From Clostridia bacterium (GTDB taxonomy: Bacteria; Bacillota; Clostridia; Oscillospirales; Acutalibacteraceae): 64,000 nucleotides of DNA. Numbering within the stretch: the first letter of the stretch is position 1; each line of letters starts with the position of its first letter. The notes below the pieces were generated by a model. The model ran no database searches, was not told the DNA's origin, and saw nothing but the letters and a program-made list of their open reading frames with translations. Position numbers and translations under genes: made by a program. The DNA is taken from positions 1 through 64,000 of the forward strand of contig JAILMJ010000041.1 of NCBI GenBank assembly GCA_024692685.1. Direction: 5' to 3'. Positions 7,588-18,060 of the stretch are shown in pieces.

Positions 7588-8628
7588 TTATCCGGCGGAT
7601 TCAGATTTTTCCTTACCCGTACGGGCTTTGAAAACGTAGCCGTTGTTTGCCAGAATATCCATATCGGCAAGAGCCTTGCCCGTTCCGAGCGCAACACATT
7701 TTTCGGGTTCGGTTACGGCTTTTGTTTTTATACCGGTTTTCCTTTCAATCATTTTGTCAAGATACCTCAGCCTCGCGCTTCCTCCTGTGAGATAAATGCC
7801 TGAGTCAATAATATCTGCGGCAAGATCGGGAGGCGCTTCTTCAAGAACTTTCCGTATCGTGTCAAGTATTATCTCAAGTTTCGGCCTCATTGCAAGAAAA
7901 ACTTCCGTTGAAGTTACTTCAAAGGTGCAAGGCGTATTCGAAAGATAACTCTTGCCTTTTACCGTCATGGCCAGTTCGGTGTCTCTGAGTGTGGCGGAGC
8001 CGATTTTTTCTTTAATCTGTTCCGCTGTTCTTTCTCCTATCACGAAATCTCTTTCTCGCCTCAACTGCCTGATTATTGCCTCATTGAATTCGTTCCCGGC
8101 TGTTCTGACCGAGCGCGAAACGGAAATACAGCCCATGGTTATAATAGCCACATCGGTTGTGCCGCCGCCGATATCGACAACAAGGACACCCTTGGGTCTG
8201 TCGCTTTGCAGACCGGCTCCGAGCGCTGCGGCAAGCGGCTCCTCTATCAGACAGGCCTTTGCCGCTCCTGCCGCGTTGATCAGCGAAAGCACCGTTCTTT
8301 TTTCAAGGTTGGTGACCATTGACGGTACGCATACCACCACATTCGGTCTGAATATCATATTCTTACATACTCTCGACAAAAAATAGGATACAATGTGCTT
8401 TGTGGCGGTAAAATCTGATATTACTCCGTCCGCCATGGGATGTACGACTCTTATGCCGTCGTGGTTTCTTTCGCTCATCTCTTCCGCGTTTTTGCCTACG
8501 CAGAGAATACGGTTATCCTCATCATACGCAATAGCGCAGGGCTCATTCACCACGATTCCCTTGCCTTCAAGATATATGATTATTGATGTTGTACCGAGAT
8601 CAATACCAACATTTGATCCGAGCATCAT
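7588..8628 (-). CDS. mreB: MreB-family actin-like shape protein
   Basis: This 346-residue bacterial actin homologue forms membrane-associated filaments that guide lateral wall synthesis. Phosphate-1 motif GIDLGTTS (residues 7-14), phosphate-2 motif VVDIGGGTTDVA and adenosine motif LTGGSARL are visible. The start at 8628 has AAAGGA upstream and overlaps the comFC stop as ATGA; a longer frame upstream lies inside comFC and was rejected. mreC and mreD are not next to it, so this may be a second MreB/Mbl-type paralog rather than the one in the canonical mre locus. Linkage to an NlpC/P60 hydrolase supports a wall-related role. Confidence 0.9.
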   Translation of the reverse strand: MMLGSNVGIDLGTTSIIIYLEGKGIVVNEPCAIAYDEDNRILCVGKNAEEMSERNHDGIRVVHPMADGVISDFTATKHIVSYFLSRVCKNMIFRPNVVVCVPSMVTNLEKRTVLSLINAAGAAKACLIEEPLAAALGAGLQSDRPKGVLVVDIGGGTTDVAIITMGCISVSRSVRTAGNEFNEAIIRQLRRERDFVIGERTAEQIKEKIGSATLRDTELAMTVKGKSYLSNTPCTFEVTSTEVFLAMRPKLEIILDTIRKVLEEAPPDLAADIIDSGIYLTGGSARLRYLDKMIERKTGIKTKAVTEPEKCVALGTGKALADMDILANNGYVFKARTGKEKSESAG

Positions 8629-9344
8629 TTTCTCTCGTCCTTTCTTTTGACGGGTTTGGTAAGCGCAAGGGTTATGCAGTACACTGCCTTTGCCCCGTAA
8701 AGCCATAACATCTTTGAGCATTCGTTGAGAGTTTCTCCCGAGGTTGAGATATCATCACAAAGCAGAATTGTTTTGTCTTTCACTTCGGAGGGGTCCTTTA
8801 TATCGAAAACTCCCACAAGATTGCCGTGTCTGAGATAGTAGTTCATTCCGTGCTGCTTTTCGGTTTCATAAATCTTACTGAGCACTTCCGGTCTATAATC
8901 AATATTCAGGATTTTGCCCGTTTTTGACGCGAGCAGTCCGCATTGATCATAGCCTCTGGCTCTCCGGTTTTTCCTTGTAATCGGGACGCCGGTTATGTAA
9001 TCAAAATCAACGCTGTCGAATCTTTTGAGTACGGTTTGAGCCATAGCCCGGGCGTATGCGTCGCTGTTGTGAGGGCTGTTTCTGAATTTGAAGTAATGTA
9101 ATCCTTTTTTTACATTTCCCTCGTAATAAAAAGGAGCGGCAATACCGTCATAGTATGACTCTGCTTTTTTACAGTCGCAGTCGTTTTTGTTTCTGCCGCA
9201 TTTTTCGCAGAACGGAGCTTCTATTACCGGCAGATTTTTTTCGCAGTCTTCGCAAACATCTCTGTCTCCGGCAACGAGTTTGCCGCAAAAGGCACATCTG
9301 TTCGGAAAAATCGAAGCTATATGAAGTTTCAGAAGCTTTTTCAA
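8625..9344 (-). CDS. comFC: ComF family phosphoribosyltransferase-like protein
   Basis: This 239-residue protein has four N-terminal CxxC knuckles that can bind zinc (CAFC, CEDC, CEKC, CDC). A type I phosphoribosyltransferase domain follows, with the PRPP loop TILLCDDISTSGET (about 191-204) and the ComFC signature RKNRRARGYDQ. ComFC supports uptake or processing of transforming DNA in competent bacteria and is widely kept in non-competent Clostridia. It is coupled by ATGA overlaps both to recD2 upstream and to mreB downstream. Confidence 0.9.
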   Translation of the reverse strand: MKKLLKLHIASIFPNRCAFCGKLVAGDRDVCEDCEKNLPVIEAPFCEKCGRNKNDCDCKKAESYYDGIAAPFYYEGNVKKGLHYFKFRNSPHNSDAYARAMAQTVLKRFDSVDFDYITGVPITRKNRRARGYDQCGLLASKTGKILNIDYRPEVLSKIYETEKQHGMNYYLRHGNLVGVFDIKDPSEVKDKTILLCDDISTSGETLNECSKMLWLYGAKAVYCITLALTKPVKRKDERK

Positions 9345-11542
9345 TTCTTTTCACCCAGGACTAAAAAACTTTTGAGAGCGGAGTATCTCTTTTGTTTTTT
9401 ATTGTTCTCAACCATGGAGCGCACTGTTTCTTCGCTTCCGGTGAGAATTATGAGATCTTTGGCTCTTGTAACCGCGGTATACAGAAGATTTCTGTAGCAA
9501 AGCAGACTGTTCACGCCGATTACGGGAATAATAACTGCAGGGAATTCATTCCCCTGGCTTTTGTGAACGGTCACGGCGTACGCATGTTCAAGTTCGGTGC
9601 AGCTTTCAAACGGGAGTTTTGCGATTTTGTCATCAAAATTAACCGTCAGAAGCTGATTCGCCATATCTATTTTTTCGAGTATTCCTATATCTCCGTTGAA
9701 TACTCCGGTGCCGGTTTTATCGCCGCTTTCCCACTCAATATCATAATTGTTTTTTGTTTGCATAAGTTTGTCTCCCTCGCGGAAAATACGGGAGCCGGAT
9801 TTGAATTCCTTCTTTTTCGGTGAAAACGGATTGAGTCTGCTCTGCAGCAGTTTGTTCAGATTAACGGTGCCTGATTCGCCCTTTCTCGAAGGGCACAAAA
9901 CCTGTATATCCGCGAGCGGATTCAGGTTGTAGGCATCCGGAAGTCTTTTTGAGCAGAGCTCGCACACGGTTTCCGATGCGGAAACAGGGCTCTTCCTTTC
10001 CATAAAGAAAAAGTCTTTGTTCTTGACATTCAGTTCGGGCATTTCGCCTGAAACGATTTTGTGCGCATTGTATATTATCAGGCTTTCCATTGCCTGGCGA
10101 AATATCTCGTTGAGTTCAATTACCGGGATGACCTTGGAGTCAATCATATCGTGAAGAACGTTTCCCGGTCCTACCGGCGGAAGCTGATCGGAATCCCCGA
10201 CCATAACCAGTCGGCAGCCAAGCGGCAAAGCATCAAGCAGGGAGGCAAACAGTTTGGAGTCCACCATGGACAGTTCATCAACTATTACCGCCTGACAGGA
10301 AAGAGGATTTCTCTGATTTCTCTTGAAATGCTGGCGATCGTTGCTGTCCCATTCAACTTCGAGGAGACGGTGAATGGTAACGGCCTCTTTGCCGGTAAGT
10401 TCACTCATCCTTTTTGCCGCTCTGCCTGTCGGAGCGGCAAGGCTCACTTCCAGTCCGCAGTTTTCGTATGCCTTAAGTATGCCCCTGAGGGTGGTTGTCT
10501 TGCCCGTTCCGGGGCCGCCTGTCAGGATAAGTATTCCTTTTTCAAGAGCGTATTTTATTGCCAGACGCTGTCTGTCGCTGTAAACCACGCCTCCGACAAC
10601 TTCGGTTTTTTTGATTTCTTCATTGATGTCTGTGTACAAAGGGGCGGCGTAATGCTTAATAAACCTGAGCGCGTTCGCGCTGTTCAACTCCGCCTCATAA
10701 TAGTCGGGCAGAAAGATGAAATCACGGCAGTGCAAACTGTCACTTATCAGCCTTTTTTGTTCAATAAGTGTGTCAATCGCTATTTCAATATCATCATCAA
10801 GGCAGTCGAGCAAATCCTTACAGGGGGGCAGCAGACTCTCACGCGGAACACAGGTGTGTCCGTTGCTGAGATTGTGCTTCATAACGAAGATTATGCCTTC
10901 CTGAATTCTGAATTTTTCATCGGGGGGAGACGGCAGAGCGGCGGCAATTTTTTCGGCTCTCTCAAAATTGATTCCTATTTCAAGAGTTGAGAGCAGATAC
11001 GGATTTCTTTCAACAATCGAAGCAGAGTTACTGCCGTAAATATCATAAACTTTCAAAGCTTCATTTGTAGTCATTCCGTATTTCTCAAGAGCAATAACGG
11101 CATTTCTTTCACCGGACAGCTTTATAAAAGAGTTCGATATCTCCTTTGCTTTTGACAGTGAAATTCCGTTAATTCTCGCAAGTCTGTCGGGGTGATTTTC
11201 AATTATTTCAAAGGTTTCATCGCCGAATTCACGTACGATTTTCTGAGCGGTTTTCTCTTTGACCCCTTTTATTATGCCTGAGGAAAGATAAAGGAGCATT
11301 TCTCCGGCGGTTTCGGGGATGCTGCGTTCGCATATCTCTATTTTCAGCTGTTTTCCGTATGATGGATGAACTACCCAGGAACCGTGAAAAGTCAGTTTCT
11401 CACCGATGTAAACGTCACCGATGTTACCCGTAGCGGTGAAAAGCTCTCCGTCACAGGAAAAATCCAGAATCGTATATCCGTTTTCAGGATTCTGATATGT
11501 AATATCTTCGACCGTTCCGGTCAGTGTAATCAGTTCATCCAT
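9341..11542 (-). CDS. recD2: RecD2-type ATP-dependent DNA helicase
   Basis: Taking the ATG at 11542 gives 733 residues, typical for RecD2, the RecB/RecC-independent 5'-3' helicase used in repair and replication restart. An N-terminal OB-like region and helix-hairpin-helix segments (INGISLSKAKEI) precede the motor. Walker A is GGPGTGKT (342-349), motif II is VDELSMVD, motif III is MVGDSDQLPPV, and the C-terminal motif is AYAVTVHKSQGNE. The ribosome site is weak (GGGAAA), and the start codon lies only 11 bp beyond the rnpB terminator tract. An alternative in-frame ATG at 11575 lies inside that hairpin. The gene leads a coupled run ending at the GH38 gene. Confidence 0.93.
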   Translation of the reverse strand: MDELITLTGTVEDITYQNPENGYTILDFSCDGELFTATGNIGDVYIGEKLTFHGSWVVHPSYGKQLKIEICERSIPETAGEMLLYLSSGIIKGVKEKTAQKIVREFGDETFEIIENHPDRLARINGISLSKAKEISNSFIKLSGERNAVIALEKYGMTTNEALKVYDIYGSNSASIVERNPYLLSTLEIGINFERAEKIAAALPSPPDEKFRIQEGIIFVMKHNLSNGHTCVPRESLLPPCKDLLDCLDDDIEIAIDTLIEQKRLISDSLHCRDFIFLPDYYEAELNSANALRFIKHYAAPLYTDINEEIKKTEVVGGVVYSDRQRLAIKYALEKGILILTGGPGTGKTTTLRGILKAYENCGLEVSLAAPTGRAAKRMSELTGKEAVTIHRLLEVEWDSNDRQHFKRNQRNPLSCQAVIVDELSMVDSKLFASLLDALPLGCRLVMVGDSDQLPPVGPGNVLHDMIDSKVIPVIELNEIFRQAMESLIIYNAHKIVSGEMPELNVKNKDFFFMERKSPVSASETVCELCSKRLPDAYNLNPLADIQVLCPSRKGESGTVNLNKLLQSRLNPFSPKKKEFKSGSRIFREGDKLMQTKNNYDIEWESGDKTGTGVFNGDIGILEKIDMANQLLTVNFDDKIAKLPFESCTELEHAYAVTVHKSQGNEFPAVIIPVIGVNSLLCYRNLLYTAVTRAKDLIILTGSEETVRSMVENNKKQKRYSALKSFLVLGEKN

Positions 11543-11553
11543 AGTTTTTCCCG

Positions 11554-11580
11554 AAAAAAGCGGGATGGAGCGCATCCCGC
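11554..11580 (-). terminator. Rho-independent terminator of rnpB
   Basis: On the minus strand GCGGGATG (11580-11573) pairs with CATCCCGC (11567-11560), followed by six Ts (11559-11554). It comes 18 bp after the RNase P RNA 3' end and just before the recD2 start. Confidence 0.88.
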
Positions 11581-11598
11581 TTGAATAAGATTAATTGT

Positions 11599-11936
11599 GA
11601 GAAGGCGTGTAAGCCGGGTTCTGTCGTTTAAGGCAATCATCTGTCTGAACCGCATATTGCTATACGGTTTAAGCCACCCTTTGGGGTATCGTCGAGCAAA
11701 CGACGGAATAAATCCTCCCCCGGTCGGTGTTGCTTCGGATAGGGTTTACAGGGCCGTATACTTCCATATACGCCGGTGAGCTCTTACCTCGCCTTTCCAC
11801 CCTTACCTGTTGAAACAGGCGGTATATCTCTGTTGCACTTTCCCTAAGGTCGCCCTCGGCGGCTGTTAGCCGTTATCCTGCTCTGTGAAGCCCGGACTTT
11901 CCTCATGCAAAAAGCACGCGATTGCCCGACCTTCTC
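11599..11936 (-). ncRNA. rnpB: RNase P RNA (class A)
   Basis: The minus strand carries the conserved core of the bacterial ribozyme that matures tRNA 5' ends. Visible parts are GAGGAAAGTCCGGGC near the 5' end (P4 strand), AGGGTGGAAAGGCGAGGTAAG in the middle, and ACAGAACCCGGCTTA near the 3' end. The termini GAGAAGG and CCTTCTC pair as P1. Length is about 338 nt. It has its own promoter and terminator. Confidence 0.95.
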
Positions 11937-11945
11937 ACTTATATA

Positions 11946-11974
11946 AATATAAAACAATAAGAATTAAAAGTCAA
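11946..11974 (-). promoter_or_regulatory. sigma-A promoter of rnpB
   Basis: TTGACT (11969-11974), a 17-bp spacer and TATATT (11946-11951) on the minus strand, 9 bp upstream of the RNase P RNA 5' end and between ligA and rnpB. Confidence 0.8.
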
Positions 11975-11991
11975 TCATTTAAAGGCACAAA

Positions 11992-14031
<2,040 letters not shown>

Positions 14032-14076
14032 TTAATGTAGAATATGCAGAAAATATTTTTAACTTCCATTTTTTTC

Positions 14077-14105
14077 TTGACTAATGTATTTTCTTGGATA
14101 ATAAT
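14077..14105 (+). promoter_or_regulatory. sigma-A promoter of the M28 peptidase gene
   Basis: TTGACT (14077-14082), a 17-bp spacer and AATAAT (14100-14105), about 50 bp upstream of the start. Divergent from the ligA promoter. Confidence 0.65.
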
Positions 14106-14156
14106 GTTATACGTAAAATCATCGTTTAAACGGTGCTTATTGAAAGGGAGGAGAAA

Positions 14157-15395
14157 ATGGATTTTTCAAACATTTACGCCAAGAAAAACGCTTATGCAAA
14201 GTATATGGTTAAAGAGATAACCCATATTTGCAGAAAATTCGAGAAAAGATCACCCGGCTCAAAGGGTGAGGAACAGGCCTGTGTCTATATGGCAGACGTT
14301 ATGAAAAAACTCGGATGTACGGCTGAGGTTGAATCTTTCGAGGAACATCCGCTTTCATTTTTCGGATGGATATTCATAACGATAACCTGTGTTCTCGCCG
14401 CCATTGTGCTGCTTCTCGTCAGCCATAAAGTCAATTCCGTTGTTCTTCCGATTATTTCCGTAGTCCTTATCTGCTTCGGCCTCTTACTGGCTTTTCTTCA
14501 GTTCGGTATATACAAGAAAGCAATCGATTTCCTTTTTCCGAAAAAAATAGGTCACAATGTTACGGCATTTAAGAAACCCACAGGCGAAGTAAAAAGAAGA
14601 ATAATCTTCAACGGGCACCCCGATGCCGCCTGGGAATGGCCTGTGAATTACGCGCTCGGCGGAGTGGGCTTTGAAAGCCATGCTATCATCTGCGCAGTCG
14701 GCGCTGTTTTCTATATTGTTATTTCCGTTCTTGCTATTATAAGGGGAGCATTGGACGGCGGACTGTACAAGGCTGCTCTTTGGGGCTTGCTCTTTGTTCC
14801 CTTCCTTGTAGGCCTTTACTTTATGGTCAATTACAGAAGAGTTGTTGACGGAGCAAACGATAACCTTTCGGGATGCTATATGGGAATTGCAATTCTCAAA
14901 GCGCTTGCCGATGAAAACATCGAGCTTGAGAATACTGAAATAGGCGTTGTTCTTACAGGTTCGGAAGAAGCCGGTCTCCGCGGTGCAAAGGCATGGAGTG
15001 CCGTTCATGCTCATGAATTTGATGATGTACCGACATTCTTCTATTCATACGACACTATTTATGATCCCAAGTATTTGCTTGTTAATTACCGTGACCTTAA
15101 CGGAACGGTTAAAGCGGATAAAGATGTTTCGGATTTGTTTATGGAGTGCGCTCAGGAACTCGGTGTTCACTGCAACAAAGGCATGGTTCCTCCTCTCGGC
15201 GGCGCTACCGACAATGCGGCTTTTACACAGGCGGGTTTACGTTCAACCGGAATAACCGGTCTTAACCATAAGCTTGAAAGCTACTATCATACCAGGAGAG
15301 ACACCTATGACAATATGAACCTCGACGGTCTTGCAGATTGCTTTGCAGTCAGCGTAAAGGTTCTTGAAGAGTTTGATAAGGGTGCCAAACAGTAA
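14157..15395 (+). CDS. membrane-embedded M28-family metallopeptidase
   Basis: Using the ATG at 14157 (GGGAGGAG upstream) gives 412 residues. M28 zinc-site motifs are present: His154 (NGHPDAA), Asp235 (DGANDNLSG), Glu270/Glu271 (TGSEEAGLRG), Asp299 (SYDT) and His378 (YHTRRDT). These fit a two-zinc aminopeptidase-like site. Four hydrophobic segments are predicted at about 68-90, 95-118, 175-196 and 205-226. The second pair falls between the first and second zinc ligands, so a membrane hairpin interrupts the catalytic fold. There is no signal peptide. It is a single-gene unit with its own promoter and terminator. The likely role is hydrolysis of peptides at the membrane; substrate and side of action cannot be read from sequence. 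Confidence 0.87.
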   Translation: MDFSNIYAKKNAYAKYMVKEITHICRKFEKRSPGSKGEEQACVYMADVMKKLGCTAEVESFEEHPLSFFGWIFITITCVLAAIVLLLVSHKVNSVVLPIISVVLICFGLLLAFLQFGIYKKAIDFLFPKKIGHNVTAFKKPTGEVKRRIIFNGHPDAAWEWPVNYALGGVGFESHAIICAVGAVFYIVISVLAIIRGALDGGLYKAALWGLLFVPFLVGLYFMVNYRRVVDGANDNLSGCYMGIAILKALADENIELENTEIGVVLTGSEEAGLRGAKAWSAVHAHEFDDVPTFFYSYDTIYDPKYLLVNYRDLNGTVKADKDVSDLFMECAQELGVHCNKGMVPPLGGATDNAAFTQAGLRSTGITGLNHKLESYYHTRRDTYDNMNLDGLADCFAVSVKVLEEFDKGAKQ

Positions 15396-15409
15396 TTCCG
15401 CAAATTAAG

Positions 15410-15440
15410 AACCGGCGTGATTGAATTCACGCCGGTTTTC
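15410..15440 (+). terminator. Rho-independent terminator of the M28 gene
   Basis: AACCGGCGTGA (15410-15420) pairs with TCACGCCGGTT (15428-15438 region), and TTTTC follows. It starts 14 bp after the stop codon. Confidence 0.85.
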
Positions 15441-15479
15441 TGCGTCTTATTCGAAGCAGCAATAATATAAATACCAATG

Positions 15480-15506
15480 AAAAAAGGCAACCCGCAGGCT
15501 GCCTTT
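15480..15506 (-). terminator. Rho-independent terminator of the Thr-rich protein gene
   Basis: On the minus strand AAAGGCA (15506-15500) pairs with TGCCTTT (15489-15483), with more Ts to 15480. It lies 14 bp beyond the stop at 15520. Confidence 0.8.
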
Positions 15507-15519
15507 AAATTCACAATTA

Positions 15520-16032
15520 TCAGAAGTCCTTCTTTGTCTTAACAACAGCTACAGTGCTTGAAATAAGAACGAGAGCGGCGAAAGCGGGAACGATAGCGCT
15601 TGAACCTGTGTTGGGGATTCTGCTGTTAACCTTGGCCGCCTTTTTAGGTGTTTGCTTGGTTGCTGCTGTTGTTGCAGCAGTGGTTTCTTCGTCAACTATT
15701 GCTGTCTGACCGGGAGCGTTTGTAACTACCTCATTACTGTCCTGAGTAACGGAATTGGGAAGAGTAGTTGTAAACAGATTCTGAATCTGAGGAGAAATAA
15801 CAGTCGGCGTCTCAACTTTTGCTGTTGTTGTGGGAGCCTGTGTTGTTGTCCTGTCAGCTTCGTGTGAATCAATTGTAGTGGGAGGAGTCGCAACGGGAGC
15901 CGCATCGGCATTTCCCTGAGGAGTCTCTGCGGGGTCTGCTGCCGCATCATCAGCGAAAACAACCGTTGAAAGAACGAAAGCGGCAGTAACTGCGATTATG
16001 ACAGCCAAAAGAATTGATATGGTTTTTTTCAT
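15520..16032 (-). CDS. exported Thr-rich protein with LPXTG-like C-terminus
   Basis: The ATG at 16032 (GGAAG nine bases upstream) gives 170 residues. A signal peptide (MKKTISILLAVIIAVTAAFV) ends near an Ala-rich site before ADDAAADP. The mature part is low-complexity, rich in Thr, Ala and Pro (TTTQAPTTTAK), and typical of stalk or spacer sequence. Near the C-terminus, RIPNTGSSAIVPAF is followed by a hydrophobic helix and a basic tail (VKTKKDF). This is the layout of a sortase sorting signal with IPNTG in place of LPxTG. No sortase gene is in the window. The role is probably a small wall-anchored surface protein; function unknown. Confidence 0.8.
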   Translation of the reverse strand: MKKTISILLAVIIAVTAAFVLSTVVFADDAAADPAETPQGNADAAPVATPPTTIDSHEADRTTTQAPTTTAKVETPTVISPQIQNLFTTTLPNSVTQDSNEVVTNAPGQTAIVDEETTAATTAATKQTPKKAAKVNSRIPNTGSSAIVPAFAALVLISSTVAVVKTKKDF

Positions 16033-16072
16033 CAATAGCAACTTCCTTTTCTGAAGATTTTTTACTTAATAT

Positions 16073-16101
16073 ATTCTAATAGCACATTTCTGATTTGTCA
16101 A
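16073..16101 (-). promoter_or_regulatory. sigma-A promoter of the Thr-rich protein gene
   Basis: TTGACA (16096-16101), a 17-bp spacer and TAGAAT (16073-16078) on the minus strand, 40 bp upstream of the start. An inverted repeat (AGCACATTT with a TTGTCAAGTGCT half) overlaps the promoter, so an operator is possible. Confidence 0.8.
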
Positions 16102-16122
16102 GTGCTATTTTAACAGAGATAT

Positions 16123-16160
16123 CAGACGGGATACCTGTGCCTGTATCCCGTCTGTTTTAT
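16123..16160. terminator. strong hairpin between two minus-strand genes
   Basis: CAGACGGGATAC (16123-16134) pairs perfectly with GTATCCCGTCTG (16143-16154), with TTTTATT on the plus-strand side. It lies downstream of the beta-propeller gene, whose strand would read into it without a T-tract. A second hairpin (TTTTCGCTC with GAGCGAAAA, about 16165-16188) precedes it on the minus strand. Together they probably end the sigma/propeller transcript. Confidence 0.55.
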
Positions 16161-16204
16161 TATTTTTCGCTCTTCCCCTGAGCGAAAAGATAATATACTA
16201 TGTT

Positions 16205-18046
16205 TTAGCCGATATCCGCCGACTTGATTATATTTTGCGAGATTTCGGAATGGGATATCAGTTTTCTGTCCGATACGGTATAAATAACGCCTTCTTCATT
16301 GTCCATATCTTCAATAGCTGCTGCCTGTTTTCCTGCTGAGTGAACATATTTGCCTGCCTGAGCCAGATCGTCGGTTGAGAGGAGATAGCAGCAGGTAATC
16401 TTTCTTGAGCCGTCAACATAAACAGCCGGTATGAAAAGCTTTTTGGCTGAGAAGTCTACCTCAACCTTATCTCTGTCGGATATGCGGCCTTCAATCTTCT
16501 TCTCAAACTTTATTTCACCTTTCTGGTCAATTTTCCTGACAGTAGAGTCGGGTGAAATTGTAATAAGACCGCCCTGAACTGAGATGATTTTGTCGTCCGG
16601 GCTTATGCCTGCCGAATAAGATACCGGAGTCTTGCCTGAGAAATCAATCACTGCAGTGTTTTCAGCATCGGTAATTACAACCGTTGAGCCGTATTTTTGA
16701 ACGGTGATTGCCGTTTCATCCGTAACCGAAGCGAAATTCACAAGTGAGTCGGCAGCTGTAAAGTCAAGGGTGATTCCGGTTATGTAAGCACTTAATGAAT
16801 TTCCTTTAAGGACTGCAAAACCGGGATTGCCTTCTTCGTTTGTCACTATTTTCAGCACCTTGCCGTCAAAGGGAGCAAACGCCGTTACTGTTGTGTCAGT
16901 ATTCATAACCACAACTTCCGAAGTGCCGCTTTCGTAAGAGACCGCAATGACAGATTCGCCGCTTATACAAATATCCGTACAGAAGGGGATATACTTGCTC
17001 TTTGAGGCTTCGGAAGGTCTTGACAGATCTATCCCTATAACAAGCATACAATTTGCAGCCTGGGGAACATCGTGCGGCAAAGCGCCTGTGCTCATCATTG
17101 TTTTTCCGCCGTCAATATATTTGAGATATGAGAAGTTTGCTTCTTTCTTTGTGCTTGCGGTAATTATAAGCTTTTCACCGGTGAGGCGGGAGCCGGCATA
17201 ATTTCCGTAGAAATTGATTGATTTTATGAACTTGACATTCAGACGGTCTGAAAGGTCATAAAGGTAAACTGTTGAGGAACTGTTTACCGGGTCGGTTTTA
17301 ATCAGCGCCAGAGTATCTCCGCTGATATATGCATCGGCAAGAACCGTGCCCGACGCATCGGACTTCTTAATCTTCATAACCGTCTTTTTGCTCAGCGGTT
17401 TTTCGGACATTTCTTCAGCGGGAAGGCCTCTATATATGCTTAATACGGTTGCCGTTCCGTCATCTGTTTCCTTATTTGAAATCAGATAGACAAAGCCGCC
17501 GTCAACTGTCATTGAATAAACGGATGAACGTTCGTTTTCATTCCCGTTTGTGCGGCTTTCGGTAACCTGTGTACTGCCGTGAACGGCTGTCTCTGCCTTG
17601 CCTGTTGTTTCGGTTCCGTTTTCGGCGCGGGGGGCGTCACCCGGAGTGCCGGGTACCGGCTTTATGCTTCTGTTTTCATTATCGGATTTTTTGCCGAAAA
17701 ACTTGGACGAAACGAACTCAACTGCAGAGTGAATGTTGAATTTTGCAGTACTTTCGTGAGAAGCTTCCGCAATAAATTCGTTATAAGAGTTGATTGTATA
17801 TGCGCCTGCAATTATAAGCGCGACAGCAGCAGCGGCAGAAACGAATCTCCGGATATAAACAACCTTTGACTTTTTGTTTTTAACAGAGGCAAAATCAATG
17901 ACATTCTGTTCGCCGGAACTGTAATTCTCTTCAAAAACAGCAACGGCACTTTTTTTGTTTAGGCTTTCGGGAATTTTAATACTATCCGATTCTTTTGAAA
18001 AAATCTCTTTGAGTTCTTCAAGAGTTTTTCTGTCTTTTCCGTTCAT
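16205..18046 (-). CDS. membrane-anchored beta-propeller protein, likely ECF partner
   Basis: The ATG at 18046 has GGGAGG eight bases upstream and gives 613 residues. About 65 basic and polar cytoplasmic residues precede one transmembrane helix (66-84, AAAAVALIIAGAYTI). A low-complexity linker follows, then a large beta-rich extracytoplasmic part with repeats such as GGFVYLIS, SGDTLALI and AGSRLTGEKLIITAST. This resembles the secreted beta-propeller family (PF09826-like). It lies immediately behind the ECF sigma gene, overlapping its stop if the earlier ATG at 18064 is used. The topology of short cytoplasmic domain, one TM and outer sensor fits an anti-sigma factor, but no classic zinc-binding anti-sigma motif is seen. 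Its role as regulator is an inference. Confidence 0.8.
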   Translation of the reverse strand: MNGKDRKTLEELKEIFSKESDSIKIPESLNKKSAVAVFEENYSSGEQNVIDFASVKNKKSKVVYIRRFVSAAAAVALIIAGAYTINSYNEFIAEASHESTAKFNIHSAVEFVSSKFFGKKSDNENRSIKPVPGTPGDAPRAENGTETTGKAETAVHGSTQVTESRTNGNENERSSVYSMTVDGGFVYLISNKETDDGTATVLSIYRGLPAEEMSEKPLSKKTVMKIKKSDASGTVLADAYISGDTLALIKTDPVNSSSTVYLYDLSDRLNVKFIKSINFYGNYAGSRLTGEKLIITASTKKEANFSYLKYIDGGKTMMSTGALPHDVPQAANCMLVIGIDLSRPSEASKSKYIPFCTDICISGESVIAVSYESGTSEVVVMNTDTTVTAFAPFDGKVLKIVTNEEGNPGFAVLKGNSLSAYITGITLDFTAADSLVNFASVTDETAITVQKYGSTVVITDAENTAVIDFSGKTPVSYSAGISPDDKIISVQGGLITISPDSTVRKIDQKGEIKFEKKIEGRISDRDKVEVDFSAKKLFIPAVYVDGSRKITCCYLLSTDDLAQAGKYVHSAGKQAAAIEDMDNEEGVIYTVSDRKLISHSEISQNIIKSADIG

Positions 18047-18060
18047 TGTTTCGCCTCCCT

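Noticed and set aside
10061..10990. Long plus-strand frame of 309 codons opposite recD2
   Set aside because: It is a shadow of the recD2 gene, with no ribosome site and no family resemblance; the minus frame has all helicase motifs.
11546..11575. recD2 start at the upstream ATG at 11575
   Set aside because: That ATG lies within the rnpB terminator hairpin and adds 11 residues not expected for the family; the ATG at 11542 fits the RecD2 N-terminus.
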